Below, piece after piece: positions 49,960 to 58,481 of a stretch of DNA of 64,000 bases. Position 1 is the stretch's first letter, and each line of letters starts with the position of its first letter. The position numbers and the translations under genes were made by a program. The notes below the pieces were generated by a model. That model saw nothing but the letters and a program-made list of their open reading frames with translations. It did not search any database and was not told where the DNA came from. The stretch covers positions 1,003,104 to 1,067,103 of the forward strand of contig NZ_JABXWR010000001.1 in assembly GCF_013377755.1 (NCBI RefSeq), given 5' to 3'. The DNA is from Methanofollis tationis. Lineage in GTDB: Archaea; Halobacteriota; Methanomicrobia; Methanomicrobiales; Methanofollaceae.

Positions 49960-51176
49960 GGGCGCTGCTCATCGATCCCCGCACCGGCGGGATATCAGGC
50001 GACATGCTCGCTGCCGCCCTGGCCGACCTGACGGGATCGGCTGCGCCCCTCGAACGGCTGAGCGCAGCGATCGCCGCCCTTCCCGGGTGTGTGGAGTTCT
50101 CGGTGAGGCTGGAGGAGGCCGACGGTGGTGTCAGGGCCAGGCGGCTCTCCTTTAAGGTGCGCGAGAAGCCCGCGGGATCGGACGGGGACCTTGCCGCCGC
50201 CCTGGCTGAAGTAGCCGCTTCGGTCGGGCTTACGGCATGGGGGCGTGAGCGATCAGAGAGGATACTCAGCGACCTCCTCGCCGCCGAGCGGCGCTTCCAC
50301 CCCACGGGTTTTTCGCGGCACGCCATCGCCTCGGCCGACACGATCTTCGACATCCTCGCCCCTCTCCTCCTGATCGAGGAGGCCGGGCTTGCCGGGTGTC
50401 AGGTCCATGCCACCCCGCCGGCCCTTGGCGGCGGGCTGATCAGGACCGGCGGCGGGACGGTCGGCGGTCCGGCGCCTGCGGCCCTGGAGATCTGTGCGGC
50501 GCACCGGATCCCGGTGGCGGAAAGCCCGCTCTCGATGGAGCTGACCACGCCGACCGGCGCCGCCCTCCTCGCCAACCTCGCCGTCGTGGCCGACCGTTTC
50601 CCGGCGATGACACCGATCCGCACCGGCTACGGGGCCGGGACCCGTCCGAACGGCGCCGGCGCCAACATCCTCAGGGTCGTGGAGTGCGAGATGAGCGGGC
50701 TCGTCGAGGAGCGGATCGTCCTGCTGGAGACGAACCTCGACGACATCAGCGGCGAAGTGGTCGCCCACGCCCTCGGCCGCCTCCTCGAGGAGGGGGCGAT
50801 CGATGTCTTCGTCACCCCCGCGATCGGGAAGAAAAACCGCCCGGTCCAGGTGATCTCGGTGATCACCGACCGGGAGCGCTATGCACGCCTCCTGACCGTC
50901 CTGATGGAGGAGACCGGAACCCTCGGGGTGCGGGTGCGCGAGGAGCCCCGGCTGGTCGCCGACCGGCGGCGGGAGACCGTGGAGGTCGCCGTCGGCGGGC
51001 GCACCTTTCCGGTGCGGGTGAAGACTTCCGAGGCCTGCGGCCGGGTGATCGCCGTCAAGCCCGAGTACGAGGATATGCGGCAGATCGCCCGCGAACTCGG
51101 GGTCACCCTCCGCGAGGTTGCGCGGGAGGTGGAGCGGGGCCTCCCCTCTCCGGGAAGAGGGGGCCAGCAGGAATAA
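49956..51176 (+). CDS. larC: LarC, nickel insertion protein for pincer-type cofactors
   Basis: 406 aa in one continuous frame. The N-terminal DPRTGGISGDMLAAALADL is the LarC signature, followed by SADTIFDILAPLLLIEEAGL, MELTTPTGAALLANL, LLETNLDDISGEVVAHALG (start of the C-terminal domain) and a final VKPEYEDMRQIARELGV. LarC is a CTP-dependent enzyme that puts nickel into the pyridinium bis-thiocarboxylate cofactor. In Lactobacillus it is made as two parts by frameshift; here it is fused. No larB or larE is in the window. Confidence 0.93.
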   Translation: MRALLIDPRTGGISGDMLAAALADLTGSAAPLERLSAAIAALPGCVEFSVRLEEADGGVRARRLSFKVREKPAGSDGDLAAALAEVAASVGLTAWGRERSERILSDLLAAERRFHPTGFSRHAIASADTIFDILAPLLLIEEAGLAGCQVHATPPALGGGLIRTGGGTVGGPAPAALEICAAHRIPVAESPLSMELTTPTGAALLANLAVVADRFPAMTPIRTGYGAGTRPNGAGANILRVVECEMSGLVEERIVLLETNLDDISGEVVAHALGRLLEEGAIDVFVTPAIGKKNRPVQVISVITDRERYARLLTVLMEETGTLGVRVREEPRLVADRRRETVEVAVGGRTFPVRVKTSEACGRVIAVKPEYEDMRQIARELGVTLREVAREVERGLPSPGRGGQQE

Positions 51177-51229
51177 AACGCACCGGCCGGCCCCGCAGAT
51201 TTGTAAAAAACATTAAATATGCCGCATTT

Positions 51230-51288
51230 TATATCCTTGGATATATCGAAATGTAAATATAGCATGGCACCATTATGAGCCATAATGG
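51230..51288 (+). promoter_or_regulatory. promoter with two inverted repeats, one across the start codon
   Basis: TATATCC-TT-GGATATA (51230-51245) lies upstream; AAATATAGC at about 51254 is the likely TATA box, 25-30 nt before the ATG at 51285. CCATTATG-AGC-CATAATGG (51270-51277 and 51281-51288) covers the start codon itself. In DNA it could be an operator at the transcription start; in RNA it could hide the start codon. Confidence 0.45.
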
Positions 51289-52529
51289 ATTTCCCGGAGC
51301 CCTATTATCCCAATAAACAAAAAATATCTATTCTTTATATCGACGACGAGCCAGCACTTGTCGAAATAGGAAAATTGTTCCTCCAGAGAGGAGGAAATAT
51401 GGCCGTGACGACGGCCACCTCCGCAGAGGAGGCGCTCTCGACGCTGGCGACCGCTACCTTCGACGGCGTGGTTTCTGACCTGCAGATGCCGGGCATGGAC
51501 GGGATCGAACTTCTGCGGGAGGTCAGGAGACTGTACGGCCCTCTTCCCTTCATCATCTTCACCGGAAAAGAGCGCGAGGAGGTAGTGATCGAGGCGCTGA
51601 ACGCCGGGGTGGACTATTACCTCCAGAAGGGCGGGGCGCCGAAAACCCTGTTCGCCGATCTGGAGATCATAATCATCCAGGCCGTCGAGAAGAGACGGAT
51701 CGCCCGTGCCCTCGAAGAGAGCGAGGAGCGCTATCGCACCGTCGTCGAGGACCAGACCGAGATGATCTGCTGGTTCGACCCCGACAGCGTGATCCTGTTT
51801 GCAAACGAGGCATTCTGCAGGTATTTCGGGGTGCCGGCCGCCGGCGTGATCGGGCGGTCTGACTGCCACGCCCTCATCCATCCCAGCGATCCGCCCGGAC
51901 CGCTGCTCGCCGATATCGTCGTCGGCCGGGGGAAGAAGGGGGCTGCAGGTCTCCACGACGCTTCCCGGTGGGACTATGAGAGCCTCACGGGTGAGGACAC
52001 CGCCGTCACCGGCGACGGCGAGGAGCGGGTGCTCCAGGGACGGGCAACGCCCCTGCGCGGCCCGGACGGGGAGATCGTCGGCGCCATCGAGTCGCTGCGC
52101 GACGTCACCGAGATCCGCGCCGGCGAGCGGACGCTGCACGAGGCAAATGCCCTCCTCGAATGGACGTTCGACGCCCTCCCCGAGATCGTCGGGATCATGC
52201 GCCCTGACCGCCGGATCATCCGCTACAACCGGGCCGGCTACGAGGCGCTCGGGATGACGCCGGAGGAGGTGGTGGGAAAACCCTGCTACTCCCTCATCGG
52301 CAGGGCCCGCCCCTGCGAGGTCTGCGCCACCGAGATGGCCCTCAAAAGCAGAAAAACAGAGACGATCGAGAAATACGTCCCTGAACGGGACCTGCACCTG
52401 CGATGCACGAGCGTGCCCATCTTCGACAAAAACGGCGAGGTGTGCCTGATCGTCGAGCACCTCGCCCCGGTCCCGGCCGGGGAGGGCGAGGCGCCCGACG
52501 ACGCTCTCACCGGCGCTGGTACTTCCTGA
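51285..52529 (+). CDS. response regulator with two PAS domains and no output domain
   Basis: 414 aa. A receiver domain at about 14-130 has Asp20-Asp21, phosphoacceptor Asp65 (VVSDLQMPGMDG), and FTGKEREE with the conserved Lys. PAS 1 (about 150-265) starts YRTVVEDQTEMICWFDP; PAS 2 (about 285-395) has IRYNRAGYEALGMTPEEVVG followed by CEVCATEM. No kinase or DNA-binding domain follows. A cognate kinase is not in the window; it probably passes signals through protein contacts. Confidence 0.85.
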   Translation: MDFPEPYYPNKQKISILYIDDEPALVEIGKLFLQRGGNMAVTTATSAEEALSTLATATFDGVVSDLQMPGMDGIELLREVRRLYGPLPFIIFTGKEREEVVIEALNAGVDYYLQKGGAPKTLFADLEIIIIQAVEKRRIARALEESEERYRTVVEDQTEMICWFDPDSVILFANEAFCRYFGVPAAGVIGRSDCHALIHPSDPPGPLLADIVVGRGKKGAAGLHDASRWDYESLTGEDTAVTGDGEERVLQGRATPLRGPDGEIVGAIESLRDVTEIRAGERTLHEANALLEWTFDALPEIVGIMRPDRRIIRYNRAGYEALGMTPEEVVGKPCYSLIGRARPCEVCATEMALKSRKTETIEKYVPERDLHLRCTSVPIFDKNGEVCLIVEHLAPVPAGEGEAPDDALTGAGTS

Positions 52530-53229
52530 AGTAGTACCAGACCCCGCCGGCAATCGCCCCGAGCAGGAGAAGCCCCGCGATCGCTGCAAACGACTGCTCC
52601 TTCACGACGATCCTGAACTCGTCGCTCTGCTCGCCCTGATCTGAGACCGCCTTCACGGTGATCTTGTACTCGGAGGCGACGATGCTCGACGGCGGCACCA
52701 CCTGCACCTTCACCTTCTTCGACTCGCCGGGCTGGAGGCTCGTGACGTTTGTGGGCGTCACCGTCGCCTTCCAGCCCTGCGATGCGCTCACCTCGAACCT
52801 GATCCCGGTCAGGGCGCCGGCATTGCCGAGGTTCGCCACCTTCACGTCGAACTCGACGGTCTCGCCCATCGACGCCTCGTAGCGGTAGCGGTCCGCGGAG
52901 AGCCCCATCTCATAACTCCCGCTGATCTTCGCCGTCAGGTCTTCGGGATAGGCCCCTGACGAAGACTCGATTGTGGCCGTAAGGAAGTAGTCGCCGACCG
53001 TCACGCCGTACGGCGGGATCGCCTCGAGGTACAGGGCTTTCTCCTCTCCGGCGGGGACGAAGATCTCGGAGATGTCGCTCGTCTCGGCGGCGTTCTCCTT
53101 GTACCTGGCGTACCAGCCCTCAGGGAGCCCGTCGATCGAGAGCCGATAGGTATCGTCGGCCTTCCCGACATTGCGCAGCTTCATCTCGAAGATCGGGTTC
53201 TTCCGCGGAGGAGAGCGTTTCGCCGTCAA
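52507..53229 (-). CDS. C-terminal part of a surface protein with two NEW3 domains (5'-truncated)
   Basis: Two NEW3-type beta-sandwiches are visible: MKLRNVGKADDTYRLSIDGL to EDLTAKISGSY, then VEFDVKVANLGNAGALTGIR to YKITVKAVSDQGEQ. A C-terminal transmembrane helix (AAIAGLLLLGAIAGGVWYYF) with a basic tail anchors it. There is no signal peptide, and the only start is a TTG. Upstream, another minus-strand frame continues with plausible sequence (TVYTETLRLDGETLSSAEE), so a frameshift near 53200 or a rearrangement has removed the 5' part. Confidence 0.6.
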   Translation of the reverse strand: MTAKRSPPRKNPIFEMKLRNVGKADDTYRLSIDGLPEGWYARYKENAAETSDISEIFVPAGEEKALYLEAIPPYGVTVGDYFLTATIESSSGAYPEDLTAKISGSYEMGLSADRYRYEASMGETVEFDVKVANLGNAGALTGIRFEVSASQGWKATVTPTNVTSLQPGESKKVKVQVVPPSSIVASEYKITVKAVSDQGEQSDEFRIVVKEQSFAAIAGLLLLGAIAGGVWYYFRKYQRR

Positions 53230-53243
53230 GCCTCAGCGTTTCT

Positions 53244-53768
53244 GTGTACACGGTGAAGGCCGGCGAGGATGTCGTTGCGTTTGCCGTCTGTTACCCGGTT
53301 CCCGAAGAAAAAACCGGGGCAGGGCTGCAAAAATACGAAAACGCCACGAATAAGGGAGATGAGCAGGCGGATGACGCGAACGTCACCTCTTTACGGCAGC
53401 CGGACAGCGCCTCGTATGGAGGGGGCGGGGAGCGGGGGATCCCGATCCTCTCCTCGAACAGCCTCCCTATCCTGCCCGGGTTCGGCGGGAGGAGCCGCTA
53501 CTATATGCTGGACATCGCCTCGAACATGACCTGTTTCTGGGTCGATCTCGTCTGGATAGACCCTGATCGGCCGCTCGATCTCACCATCTATTATCCGGGC
53601 GGCGTGCTCGGCACCTACGACGACATGAGCGACGGCAACGAGGACGGCAGGATCTATCTCAGGATCTCGAACGAGGCCGGGATCGCAGAGGGGAACTGGT
53701 TCCTGAAGATCAGCGGGTCGAAATCGTTCACGTCGAAGAACTACACGTTCATGACATATATGGGGTGA
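53244..53768 (+). CDS. surface protein fragment with PPC-like beta domain (5'-truncated)
   Basis: About 174 aa from a GTG, but the frame is open and meaningful further back. RYYMLDIASNMTCFWVDLVW followed by PLDLTIYYPGGVLGTYDD and WFLKISGSKSFTSKNYTFMT resembles pre-peptidase C-terminal (PPC)-like domains found in secreted methanogen proteins. No signal peptide remains. It is head-to-head with the truncated NEW3 gene and directly upstream of a broken regulator gene. Confidence 0.55.
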   Translation: MYTVKAGEDVVAFAVCYPVPEEKTGAGLQKYENATNKGDEQADDANVTSLRQPDSASYGGGGERGIPILSSNSLPILPGFGGRSRYYMLDIASNMTCFWVDLVWIDPDRPLDLTIYYPGGVLGTYDDMSDGNEDGRIYLRISNEAGIAEGNWFLKISGSKSFTSKNYTFMTYMG

Positions 53769-53772
53769 CGGG

Positions 53773-54503
53773 ATGAGAGCATGGATGATCGCCGTATTTC
53801 TTGCAGTCGCACTCGCTCAGATCGCCTCCGCAGCCTACGTTGTCAGTCCGGGGGGCCTGTACCCCCCTTCAGATCATCCCTTCGTCCCGTCCGAAGTCGC
53901 CTTCTGGGAACTTCCGCTCTGGGTGATCCTTCTGGAGGTCTGTATCGTCCCGCTCGAACTTCTCTGGGCGGCGAAGACCTGCCTCTCTCTGGGGTGCCGC
54001 AGGGTGGGCCGCGAGAACGTCCTGGAGAGCGCGGCCAGAGCCGAGATCTACACGATGATCAGGGCGGCGCCGGGCATCCATCTGCGCTCTCTGAGAGCGC
54101 GGCGATCTCGATGAGCACCCTCAGGTATCATCTTGCCGTCCTGCAGGAGCACCACAAGATCACCTCGCTCGACGAGGACGGCCACCTCCGCTTCTACGAG
54201 AACAGCGGGACCTACACCGCTGCCCAGCAGAGAGTGCTCAAGCACCTGAGGAACACGACCACACGGGAGATCCTCATCGGGATCCTGGAGCACCCGGGAG
54301 CGTCGCGGCAGGAGGTTGCCGACACGGTCGGGATCTCGGGGCCGGCCGTCACCTGGCACATGAAGAAGCTGACCGGGGACCGGATCATCAGGCAGGAACG
54401 CGACGGGCGGGCGGTCAGGTACCGGATCAGCGAGGACGCCGCCGTGGACCTCGCCGCCGGGATAAGGGAGGCGGAAGACCGCCGGGTCCTGTCGCACACC
54501 TGA
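53773..54503 (+). pseudogene. membrane-anchored winged-helix regulator, frameshifted
   Basis: The first frame (from 53773) encodes a signal/TM segment, an outer loop, a second TM (LPLWVILLEVCIVPLELLW) and the first half of a winged HTH ending PGIHLRSL. The second half, SAAISMSTLRYHLAVLQEHH.. and a second wHTH (GASRQEVADTVGISGPAVTW) follows in another frame up to 54503. The break is in CGCTCTCTGAG near 54085; two more CT units would restore LRSLSESAAIS. These two-TM/two-wHTH regulators are common in Methanomicrobiales. Probably inactive. Confidence 0.75.
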
Positions 54504-54577
54504 TTCCCCCTCCCGGGAGGCCCGGGGCAGGGGTGAAAAAGAGCAAACGCCCGCTCCGGGCGCATGACCGGAAGCAC

Positions 54578-54730
54578 TCAGGAAAACAGGCCGGGGAAGG
54601 TCAGCGGCAGCATCATCCCGATGCCGAGCGACATCAGGGCGATCAGGGCGACGATCAGGATCAGGATCCGCTGCTCCGCGTCCACCCTCATCACATCAAG
54701 GAACAGGCGGTCCTGTACCGGTTTCTCCAT
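54578..54730 (-). CDS. small single-pass membrane protein
   Basis: 50 aa from the ATG at 54730 (MEKPVQDRLFLDVMRVDAEQ), followed by one hydrophobic helix (ILILIVALIALMSLGIGMML). On the minus strand CTATAAATAG at 54752-54761 lies 25-30 nt ahead, giving a leaderless message, which supports this being a real gene. Function unknown. Confidence 0.6.
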   Translation of the reverse strand: MEKPVQDRLFLDVMRVDAEQRILILIVALIALMSLGIGMMLPLTFPGLFS

Positions 54731-54910
54731 TGGATCAATACAGACCACAATACTATTTATAGATATCCCTGACCGGAAGATCAAAAAACGCAATTTACAA
54801 AAAAAATAATAGATTTATTCATAATCAGGCAGCCATATGGCGTTTAACGAGAGAGACGCCCCCTTCATCCCGCAAGTTAAATAACCATCTCTACCTATTC
54901 CTCGATCACG

Positions 54911-57091
54911 ATGACCGCCGACGCCATGGACCGGAGCCGTTTCGATCATGTCCCGGAGCGTATCGAGGGGCTCGTCGACCTCGCCTTCAACCTCTGGTGG
55001 AGCTGGCACCCGTCAGCCAGGATGCTCTTCAAGCAGGTGAACGCCCATGCCTGGAAGGAGAGCCGGCACAACCCGGTGCAGATGCTCCAGGAGATCCCTG
55101 AGGACTACCTCAGGCGGGCGGCGCAGAACAGGGAGTACCTCCGCCGCTACGACATCATCATGGAGCGCTACCAGGAGTACATGGCCAGAAAAAACTCCTG
55201 GTTTACCGAGGAATACGCCACCTCCCGTCCGTTCACCGTCGCGTATTTTTCGGCGGAATACGGCCTCCACCACTCCCTCCCGTTCTACGCCGGCGGGCTC
55301 GGGTTTCTGGCCGGCGACCACCTCAAGGAGTGCTCCGACCTCGGCGTCCCCCTCGTCGCCGTCGGGTTCATGTACGCCGCCGGCTACCTCCACCAGCACA
55401 TCGGCCCCGACGGTTCGCAGATGAATGTCGAGGAGAGGCTCAACCGCGACGCCGCCCCGATCACCCGCGTCCTCGACCCCTCGGGCAAACAGATCGTCCT
55501 GCCCGTGCCCCACATCAACCTGCCCATCAGCGTCGCCGTCTGGAAGGTGCAGGTCGGCCGCATCCCCCTCTACCTCCTCGACACCGACATCCCTGAGAAC
55601 GCCCCCGAACATCGCTCCATCTCCCACCGCCTCTATTCAGGGAATAAGGAGCAGCGCCTCCTCCAGGAGATCGTCCTCGGCATCGGGGGCAGAAAGGTGC
55701 TCTCGTACCTCGGCGTCCACTATGCGGGCGTGCACATCAACGAGGGCCATCCGGCCTTCGCCCTGGTCGAACGGGTCAGGGAACGGGTCGGGGAAGGGCA
55801 GTCCTTTGAGGACGCCCTCGCGCAGGTGCGGGGGACCACGGTCTTCACCACCCACACCCCGGTCCCGGCCGGCACCGACATCTTTCCGGCAGAGATGATC
55901 GACCGCTACTTCAGCACCTACTACCGCTGTCTCGGCATCGAGAGGGAGCGGTTCCTCGCCCTCGGGGCCGCGCCCGGCGATCCGGGCGGCAATTTCAACA
56001 TGACCGTCTTTGCGATGCGGATGTCGGCCCATCACAACGCCGTCTCACAGCGCCACGGCGAGGTGACAAGGGCGATGTGGCAGGGGATCTGGCCCGGGCT
56101 CCCCGAGGAGCGGGTGCCGATCGATGTGATCACCAACGGCGTCCACCTCCCGACCTGGCTCAACGACAGAATGGAACTCCTCCTCGATCGCTACATCGGG
56201 GCCGTCTGTCCCTGCTGGCAGATGGAGCATGACTGCCCGGTGATCTGGGACCTCGTCGACGAGATCCCGGACGAAGAACTCTGGGACCTCCACATCTGGC
56301 TGAAGGCAAAACTGATCAACAGGATCAGGGAGAGAAAACGGCGCACGTGGGCCGAACACAGGGATATGCCCGAGAACATCGTCGCAGAGGGGGTGCTCCT
56401 GAACCCGACTGTGCTCACCATCGGGTTCGCACGGCGCTTTTCGACCTACAAACGGGCAGACCTCATCTTTCACGATCTCGAACGGCTGAAGAGGATCGTC
56501 AACAACCGCTGGCGACCGGTGCAGATCGTCTTTGCAGGCAAGGCGCACCCGGCAGACGTCGAGGGGCAGCAGATCCTCCAGCGGATCTACTCGTTCGCCC
56601 GGTCGCCGGATTTCGGCGGGAAGATCGCCTTCGTCGAGGACTACGGCGAGCAGGTCGCCCAGTACCTCGTCCACGGCGTTGATCTCTGGCTCAACAACCC
56701 CCTGCCCCCGATGGAGGCGAGCGGCACCTCAGGGATGAAGGCGGCGATCAACGGCGTGCTCAACCTCTCCATCCTGGACGGCTGGTGGATCGAGGGCTAC
56801 AACGGCAGAAACGGCTGGGCGTTCGGCGGCGAGTACATCGTCGGCGACCGGACGGCGGCGGATGCGAATGCGATCTACGAACTCCTCGAAAAAGAGATCG
56901 TCCCGCTCTATTACGACACCGACATGCACGGGGTGCCGCACGGGTGGGTGCGGGCGATGAAGGAGTCGATCAAGAGCAATGCCCCGCAGTTCTGCGCACG
57001 AAGAATGGTCAAGGAGTACGTCACCCATTACTACCCGAAGATGCTCGCCGCCGCCGGCACGCCGTTTTCCGACCTCGGCAACGAGGAGTGA
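54911..57091 (+). CDS. glgP: alpha-glucan phosphorylase
   Basis: 726 aa. LVDLAFNLWWSWHPSARMLF at the N-terminus, FSAEYGLHHSLPFYAGGLGFLAGDHLK and FTTHTPVPAGTDIF are typical of the alpha-glucan phosphorylase subfamily; GTSGMKAAINGVLNLSILDG holds the PLP-binding Lys. It releases glucose 1-phosphate from glycogen or maltodextrin, so this methanogen probably stores glycogen. A TATA-like GTTAAATAAC at about 54876 supports a leaderless ATG at 54911. Confidence 0.95.
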   Translation: MTADAMDRSRFDHVPERIEGLVDLAFNLWWSWHPSARMLFKQVNAHAWKESRHNPVQMLQEIPEDYLRRAAQNREYLRRYDIIMERYQEYMARKNSWFTEEYATSRPFTVAYFSAEYGLHHSLPFYAGGLGFLAGDHLKECSDLGVPLVAVGFMYAAGYLHQHIGPDGSQMNVEERLNRDAAPITRVLDPSGKQIVLPVPHINLPISVAVWKVQVGRIPLYLLDTDIPENAPEHRSISHRLYSGNKEQRLLQEIVLGIGGRKVLSYLGVHYAGVHINEGHPAFALVERVRERVGEGQSFEDALAQVRGTTVFTTHTPVPAGTDIFPAEMIDRYFSTYYRCLGIERERFLALGAAPGDPGGNFNMTVFAMRMSAHHNAVSQRHGEVTRAMWQGIWPGLPEERVPIDVITNGVHLPTWLNDRMELLLDRYIGAVCPCWQMEHDCPVIWDLVDEIPDEELWDLHIWLKAKLINRIRERKRRTWAEHRDMPENIVAEGVLLNPTVLTIGFARRFSTYKRADLIFHDLERLKRIVNNRWRPVQIVFAGKAHPADVEGQQILQRIYSFARSPDFGGKIAFVEDYGEQVAQYLVHGVDLWLNNPLPPMEASGTSGMKAAINGVLNLSILDGWWIEGYNGRNGWAFGGEYIVGDRTAADANAIYELLEKEIVPLYYDTDMHGVPHGWVRAMKESIKSNAPQFCARRMVKEYVTHYYPKMLAAAGTPFSDLGNEE

Positions 57092-57098
57092 ACGGCCC

Positions 57099-57596
57099 TC
57101 ACTCTCCCATATACAGCGCCTGGATCGCCACGACCTCGGCGGAGTCCTTCGCCGCCGCGTACTCGGCGAGGGGGTCGGCGTTCAGTTCGAGGAAGTGCAT
57201 CCCCCAGTTGAACTTCGAGAGGACCTGGCGCGCCTGCTCGTCCTCGCCCAGGATCACGAGCGCCGCTGCAAACGCCTCCACCGAGGTGAGGCGGAGGGGG
57301 CGGCCGAAGTTCACCGGGTTGGCGGCGACGAGGTAGGGGAGGGCGCGGCGGGTCGGCCAGCGCCGCACCGTCACCGAGTCGAGCACCTCCCAGGAGCAGT
57401 CCAGGGCGGTGATCGAGGGCACGCCCCGGTCGGCCGGGGAGAGGGCGCGCTCGGCCGTCGGGTCGAGAATCAAGGATGAGCGCGGGATCCGGGTGAGGGT
57501 GTCGACAATTTTCACCTGCCCCCATTTTTCCATCCGCTTCACCGTGCACTTCCTGGGATCGCAGGAGTTGTCCCTGAAGGCGAAGAGGCGTATCAT
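57099..57596 (-). CDS. tsr3: Tsr3-like rRNA aminocarboxypropyltransferase (DUF367)
   Basis: 165 aa. DNSCDPRKCTVKRMEKWGQV, LDPTAERALSPADR, ITALDCSWEVLD and RALPYLVAANPVNFGRPLRL match Tsr3, a SPOUT-like fold enzyme that transfers the 3-amino-3-carboxypropyl group of SAM to a small-subunit rRNA pseudouridine (archaeal homologues act on 16S). Convergent with the phosphorylase (7 bases apart). Confidence 0.93.
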   Translation of the reverse strand: MIRLFAFRDNSCDPRKCTVKRMEKWGQVKIVDTLTRIPRSSLILDPTAERALSPADRGVPSITALDCSWEVLDSVTVRRWPTRRALPYLVAANPVNFGRPLRLTSVEAFAAALVILGEDEQARQVLSKFNWGMHFLELNADPLAEYAAAKDSAEVVAIQALYMGE

Positions 57597-57626
57597 CTAT
57601 GCCGGTTTGACGCAGACACCTATTGA

Positions 57627-58481
57627 ATGTATGTCCTGGTCTCACCCTGCATCCTCGACCCCTCTCTGAGGGCCGAGGGGATCACAAAACCGTCCGACCG
57701 TGCGGCGTTCGAGCGGGCCCTGGAGCGGTGCCGGCGCTTCTCGATCGAGGTCGTCCCCCTCCCCTGCCCGGAGACCGCCTATCTCGGCCGGCCGCGCCCG
57801 CCCGCGACCTTTGTCGAGCGCCTGGACACCCCGGCCTTCCGCGCCCTCCTCGACCTGATGGAAGAAGAGGTGAGGGCAACGATCCGCGCACGGGGACCGC
57901 CGCTCTGCATCATCGGCGTCGATTCCTCGCCGGCCTGCGGGGTGAACCGGACATGGCTGGACGAGCGGGTGCCGGGCCGGGGGGCATTCCTCGCCCGGTT
58001 CCCGGAGATCAGGGCGGTCGACGTCTGCACCTTCGCCCGGTACCGGGTGTACCTCGCCGCCCCGCTCTTCTCCGGGGCCGAACGCGCCTTCAACCTGGAG
58101 GTGCGCGACCTTCTTGAGGCGGCGCTCTACGACGTCCATCTCCCGCAGGAGGTCGGGGACAACGACGCCGCACGGAGCGCCGGGGACGGGCGGGCGATCT
58201 TCGAGCACAATCTCGAGGCCCTGAACAGGGTCGATATCGTCGTCGCCGTCATCGACGGGGCCGACGCCGATTCGGGGACGGCGTGGGAGATGGGATATGC
58301 GTACGCCCGCGGCATCCCGGTCGTCGCCCTGCGGACCGACTTCCGCCGGGTCGGGGAGGCCGAGGCGGTCAACCTGATGCTCGAAGCCTCGTCGACCGTT
58401 GTTGAGCGCTCCTCCGACCTGCCGGGGGCGATCGCCGCCGCCCTCTCCTCAAAACAGGGCGAAGATCCTGGCACGCTCTGA
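57627..58481 (+). CDS. TudS-like [4Fe-4S] domain fused to a nucleoside 2-deoxyribosyltransferase-like domain
   Basis: 284 aa. N-terminal half: VSPCILD (Cys8), PLPCPE (Cys47) and SPACGVN (Cys104) reproduce the three-cysteine pattern of TudS/DUF523 thiouracil desulfurases, whose 4Fe-4S cluster takes sulfur. C-terminal half (about 138-284): VYLAAPLFSGAE and the DxGTxxE motif DSGTAWEMGYA (Glu221) define the nucleoside 2-deoxyribosyltransferase family. The fusion suggests processing of a sulfur-containing base or nucleoside. Activity is inferred; it overlaps the TPR gene at its end. Confidence 0.75.
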   Translation: MYVLVSPCILDPSLRAEGITKPSDRAAFERALERCRRFSIEVVPLPCPETAYLGRPRPPATFVERLDTPAFRALLDLMEEEVRATIRARGPPLCIIGVDSSPACGVNRTWLDERVPGRGAFLARFPEIRAVDVCTFARYRVYLAAPLFSGAERAFNLEVRDLLEAALYDVHLPQEVGDNDAARSAGDGRAIFEHNLEALNRVDIVVAVIDGADADSGTAWEMGYAYARGIPVVALRTDFRRVGEAEAVNLMLEASSTVVERSSDLPGAIAAALSSKQGEDPGTL

